Below are positions 59,956-64,000 of a stretch of DNA of 64,000 nucleotides, in pieces. Numbering within the stretch: position 1 is the first letter of the stretch; each line of letters begins with the position of its first letter. A program made the translations under genes and the position numbers. Below the pieces are notes generated by a model that was given only the letters and a program-made list of their open reading frames with translations, was not told the origin of the DNA and searched no databases. Source of the DNA: Sciurus carolinensis (taxonomy: Eukaryota; Chordata; Mammalia; Rodentia; Sciuridae); NCBI RefSeq assembly GCF_902686445.1, contig NC_062218.1, positions 16,731,515 to 16,795,514 of the forward strand, given 5' to 3'.

Positions 59956-61560
59956 GTAGGATTATAGTGCATATAGTTAACATAAAATTCTGAAATGAAA
60001 AAAGGGACTAAATTAATGGAGAGGTATTCTGTATTAACTAATTGAGAGATTTAACATTTTTAAAATTTAAATTATCACCACATTGATTTATAAATTCAGC
60101 AAAATCCTAATAAATATGCCAGTAAGTCATTTGGCATCAACTGATTCTAATGCTTGCATAAAAAGGCAAAAGATATAGATTACCAACTCAATAATGAATA
60201 TGAAAAACAAAGTTTTAGGACTCATGCTATAGAACTTCAAGAATTATTGTAAAGCTACATTAATCAAGTCAGCATGGAATGAGTGAACAGCAGAGGATGG
60301 AGCAGAATGGAGAGTGCAGATATAGACATAAAGATATAGTTATGTAATCTTTGGAAAGGTAATTCAGTGGGATAACTGATAATTTGTTCAAACAATTGGA
60401 TGTCCATGGGCAAAGAAGAATCTTGACCCAGTCTTACATCACCACAGAAATTAATTGAAAATGAATTATAGCCCTAAACCTAAAATGAAAAAGCTACATA
60501 ACATTTAGAATATACGAGGAGAAAATCCAAATGACCACAGATTTGACAATTATCCATCTCAAAATTGATAAGTTGTACTTTAGTGTTTCTGCTCTGGAAC
60601 ACTTTGTTAAGAAAGGGAAAGGCAAGACACAGATTGGGTAAAATACTTTCAAAATATATATCTGAAAAATAATTGTATCCAACATATATAAAGATGTCCT
60701 AAAACTCAGCCATAAGAAAAGGAAAACCCAATTATAAGAATTGGCAGAATATCTGACAGACATTTTACAAGGGAAAATACAAGAGAAGAATGAAAACACA
60801 TGAGCAAAAGCCTGTGGAAATACTTTCATAGCCATTTATCATGAGAGAAATAAAATTAAAAGAATAATGAGATACCACTTACAGTTTTAAAAATTGCAAA
60901 AAAAACAATTCTGTCCAGAGTATGGAGTACTCTCTGCTGGTAAAATGTAAACAGACATATAACCACTTTAGAAAACTATACAATGGCAGCATTAAACATA
61001 AGATTGCAGCATAACAATCACATTCTTCAGTATTTACCAGTTAATTAAAAATATTTTCTATACCAAAATTTTCATTCAAATATGCATGGCAGCTCTATTC
61101 ATAATTTTAAAACACTATAAAAAACCAAGATACCTATAATAAATGAATTAGTAATTGAAAATAACTGTGCTATACCCATACAATGAAATATTATTCAGTG
61201 TTAGAAATGAATTGCCAGACCGTGAAAAGTCATATGAAAAGTATATTTCCAATTTAAAAAAATGTGAAAAGGCTACATATTTTATCATTTCAACTTTATG
61301 ACATTTTTGGAAAGGGCAAAATTATAGAGATGGGGAAAAGATCACTCGTTGCCAGGGTTTCAGAGAAAGTTGTTCACTAAGTGATGCATAGACTATTTTT
61401 CAAGGCAGTGGAACCATAATGTATGATGCTATGATGATAAGTCCACAATCCTAGGTATTTGTCAAAACCTATAGAATTTATAGCACAGTGAATCTTAATG
61501 GGTGCTAATTAGAAAAATCATTTATAAGGTTGAAGGAATTCCTGATTAGAATCTAGAATG
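59956..61560 (+). mobile_element. Ancient L1 (L1M-like), piece 4 (ORF2 end and 3'UTR)
   Basis: It runs through the rest of ORF2 (TAAAGCTACATTAATCAAGT, CAGATTGGGTAAAATACTTT, TGAGATACCACTTACAG, AATGAAATATTATTCAGTGT) into a 3'UTR with TTGCCAGGGTTTCAGAG and TTGTCAAAACCTATAGAATT. No long frame survives. Confidence 0.75.
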
Positions 61561-61920
61561 GATAAGCTAATATATTATATTATAAACGTACAAAACAACT
61601 ACTGGCAAAGAAGAAAAATTGCTGAAATATGTAGATTCTGTGAAACAAAAAGGCAAAAAAATACTGCATGAAAGACTGTGCCCTAAGGGAAAAAGTTATT
61701 TTCTGTCGAGATAGATGTTATCAATCTTGATTCTGTTATTCAGGTGGAATAGAAATAAACAAGTTAATGTATGATGATAATGGAAGTCAGATTTATCATT
61801 ATTGGAATGGGTGTTTATAACTAAGCAAGGTAAGAGAATAGACTGATTTGTGCAATAATGAACAATGGGTTGCAATAGATAGACCAGTTTTAATTCATTT
61901 TAGCTTAATACACTAGATAG
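61561..61920. other. No recognisable feature
   Basis: This is AT-rich unique-looking DNA. Confidence 0.45.
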
Positions 61921-62120
61921 TCACATATATACATTTATAAATATGTATATATAAACATTATATTATATTATTATATTGCATATATATTATATTGCATATA
62001 ATAATATAATTATATATACATATATAAATATATATGAATATGTATTGATATATAAATATATTTTTATACATATATATATGCATACATATATATACATACA
62101 TACACATATGTATATGTGCA
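61921..62120. repeat. AT-rich palindromic tract
   Basis: About 200 bases consist almost wholly of TA, ATT and CATA words (TATATACATATATAAATATA and similar) with many short self-complementary stretches. The tract is low-complexity. Confidence 0.85.
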
Positions 62121-63378
62121 ATTCCTTTCTCTGACACTTGAGTACTGAGCAGCAATGGTATCCCAAGATGGAATAAGAAAATCTAACATTCAAGTCTTAC
62201 CTTCTGATTAACATTCTACAAAATAAGGAATAAAAACTCATTGGACACAAAACTGGTGCTATGACCAAAGCAGAATTCATACAAAGTATTTTTGCAGGGC
62301 TACCCAGTAAGAAAAAGCTCAAAATAATCTGCCCACAATTAAAACAAACTTGCATTAATGGCAGCATTCCAAAAGCACACAGGTGCCAATTGAAAGAGCC
62401 AACTGGAACTTGTTGAGCAACAAAATAAATAAATTAGTGTTGAATTATAATGCAAACACTAACATAGGTATCTGTGAGTACATGCTGATGCAAATAAATA
62501 ATTGAGTGACTGAATATATGAGGGAGAAGAGGCACATCTCCTAAGTGTAAGATTACAAATAAATTCCCTAGGTACTCAGTGTTCCAGAATGTCCATTCCT
62601 TAAATATGAGCTGCGCTGCCTTCATTACCAACAGTACAGGTAATCAAAGTCACCGTCAACAATGATAATGAATGTTGGCAGTGTGTACAATGGATATGAT
62701 GAAAACTCTACTTTACTTCTGTGGATTCCACTATACCAACATTCTAAAAAGATATCTGACCAGTCTTTTTATCAAAACTCCTTAATAACAAAATAAAGTA
62801 TGAGAAACTGTCACAGCCCAGAGGAGCTTAAGAAGACATGGTGACTAAATGTAATATGATATCCAAATGAGATTCTGAAAGGAGAACATCAAGAATTGAT
62901 AAAATGTGATTAGGGTATATGGAAAATCATGTAGCCATATTAATTCATTAATTATAACAAATAAATTATGCTACTATAAGACATTAAAGATGTTAAATAT
63001 TGGGTTGGTCATTCTATTTATTTTGCCCATTTTTATAAACTTCTAAAATACCTTTGTAAGAGGCATAAGTACAGTCATTGTCCCCTGTGAAGGTTTTATT
63101 TCAGGACCTTCCACAGAAACTAAAATTAACAGATGCTAAACTTTGGTACAGAATTTTCAAATAAATGACATATATAATCCTTAGTAATCTAAATCATCTT
63201 TAAATTACTTACAATTCCTAATACAATGTAAATGGCATGCTAAAATCTTCATATCTGTATAAGGAATATTCTGAAGAAACATCTGTATGGATTCAGTGCA
63301 GACAATAATTTTACTATAATTTTAATTCATAATTTTTTTAATCCACACATAGTGAACTTATAGATTCTGAAGGCTCAT
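62121..63378. other. No recognisable feature
   Basis: This is AT-rich unique-looking DNA with no repeat I can name. Confidence 0.5.
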
Positions 63379-63745
63379 TGTGTTAGTAAGCTCAGGATGC
63401 AATGAAAGTATACTAAAGACTTGGTGACTTAAACAATGGAAATTTCTGCACAGTTTTAGAATCTAGAACACCTAAGATTGAGGTGATGACCAATTCAGTT
63501 ACCTGTGAAGTCTCTGCTCCTAACACAGGGATGGGATCCTTTTGTGTTATCCTCACATGGTGGAGAGAAAGAGTTGTGGTCTCTCCCCTCTTCTTATGAG
63601 GACACTGTTCCTGTGCTTGGTGCTTCACTCTCGTGACCTCATCTCTACCTAATTACATCTCAAATACCTCATTTACAAACACCATCAAATCGAAGGTTAG
63701 GAGTTCAACATATCCATTTTGAGAGAACACTTATTGTCCATAACA
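63379..63745 (-). mobile_element. MLT1-type MaLR solo LTR
   Basis: In antisense it runs from TGTGTTAGTAAGCTCAGG through TGACTTAAACAATGGAAATT, ATCCTCACATGGTGGAGAG, CTTCTTATGAGGACACTG and GGTTAGGAGTTCAACATATC to TTGTCCATAACA. All the standard MLT1 blocks are in order, with TG and CA ends. Confidence 0.8.
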
Positions 63746-64000
63746 TAGAGAAACAGATTTGAGGGACTATGTCATCATTTCACAGTTTTCCTCTACCTTA
63801 AAATAAAGTTTATTGGAATAAAAATGACAAATCAAACACAAAAATAATTTTAAGAAGACATTATGGCAATGAACAAAATAGTAATGTAAAATAACTTTAT
63901 GTATGACTTTCAGAGAAGGTAAACAGAGATGGTTAGACTATCAAGGAACTGAAGAAAAGATTTGAAAAAAATTATCCAGATACCAGAACAGAGAGAGAGA
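63746..64000. other. No recognisable feature
   Basis: This is A-rich DNA up to the window end. Confidence 0.5.

Noticed and set aside
1..64000. CRISPR array, phage, operon or other prokaryotic system
   Set aside because: There are no spaced direct repeats of CRISPR type, no operon-like dense coding, and the window is full of mammalian retroelements.

Overview
This window looks like nuclear DNA of a placental mammal, most likely a squirrel-family rodent (ground squirrel, marmot or tree squirrel). The evidence is the repeat set: LINE-1, B1-type SINEs, tRNA-Ala-like ID SINEs, B1 and ID fused into one dimeric SINE (the B1-dID arrangement known from squirrels and dormice), and many MaLR LTRs. The DNA is AT-rich. 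I recognise no host coding exon, no functional RNA gene and no CRISPR or prokaryotic feature. It reads as an intergenic or intronic gene desert built by successive retrotransposon insertions.

Layout. 1-4862: a young-looking LINE-1 on the minus strand (copy A), cut by the window edge inside ORF2, with complete 5'UTR and ORF1. 4863-16700: mostly unrecognised AT-rich DNA with an LTR-like element, two MaLR LTRs, SINEs, an L2 piece and two 5'-truncated L1s. 16689-17513: a processed pseudogene of PARK7 (DJ-1) with perfect 17-bp target-site duplications. 17.5-24 kb: sparse, with an ID SINE, a solo LTR and part of a MaLR LTR. 24529-31163: a second nearly full-length LINE-1 on the plus strand (copy B), nested inside an older L1 tail (24012-24528 and 31164-31680) and flanked by a 14-bp duplication. 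31.7-48.5 kb: mostly unrecognised, with a second LTR of the 21-kb family, MaLR LTRs, SINEs and microsatellites. 48.6-54.3 kb: a run of minus-strand L1 3' ends. 54.9-61.6 kb: ancient plus-strand L1 sequence broken up by LTR insertions. 61.9-64 kb: an AT-rich tract and an MLT1-type LTR.

The only long open frames are L1 proteins. ORF1 is uninterrupted in both large copies (337 and 362 codons). ORF2 is broken in both by different lesions, so neither can move autonomously as read here. The two copies lie head to head, about 19.7 kb apart, and form a long inverted repeat. They differ in number of 5'UTR monomers (132-138 bp each), in an 11-codon coiled-coil unit of ORF1, and in an AAAT tract between the ORFs. 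I see no new gene system. The points most worth a second look are this L1 length variation, the L1 3'UTR telomere-like/G-rich block, and the PARK7 retrocopy.
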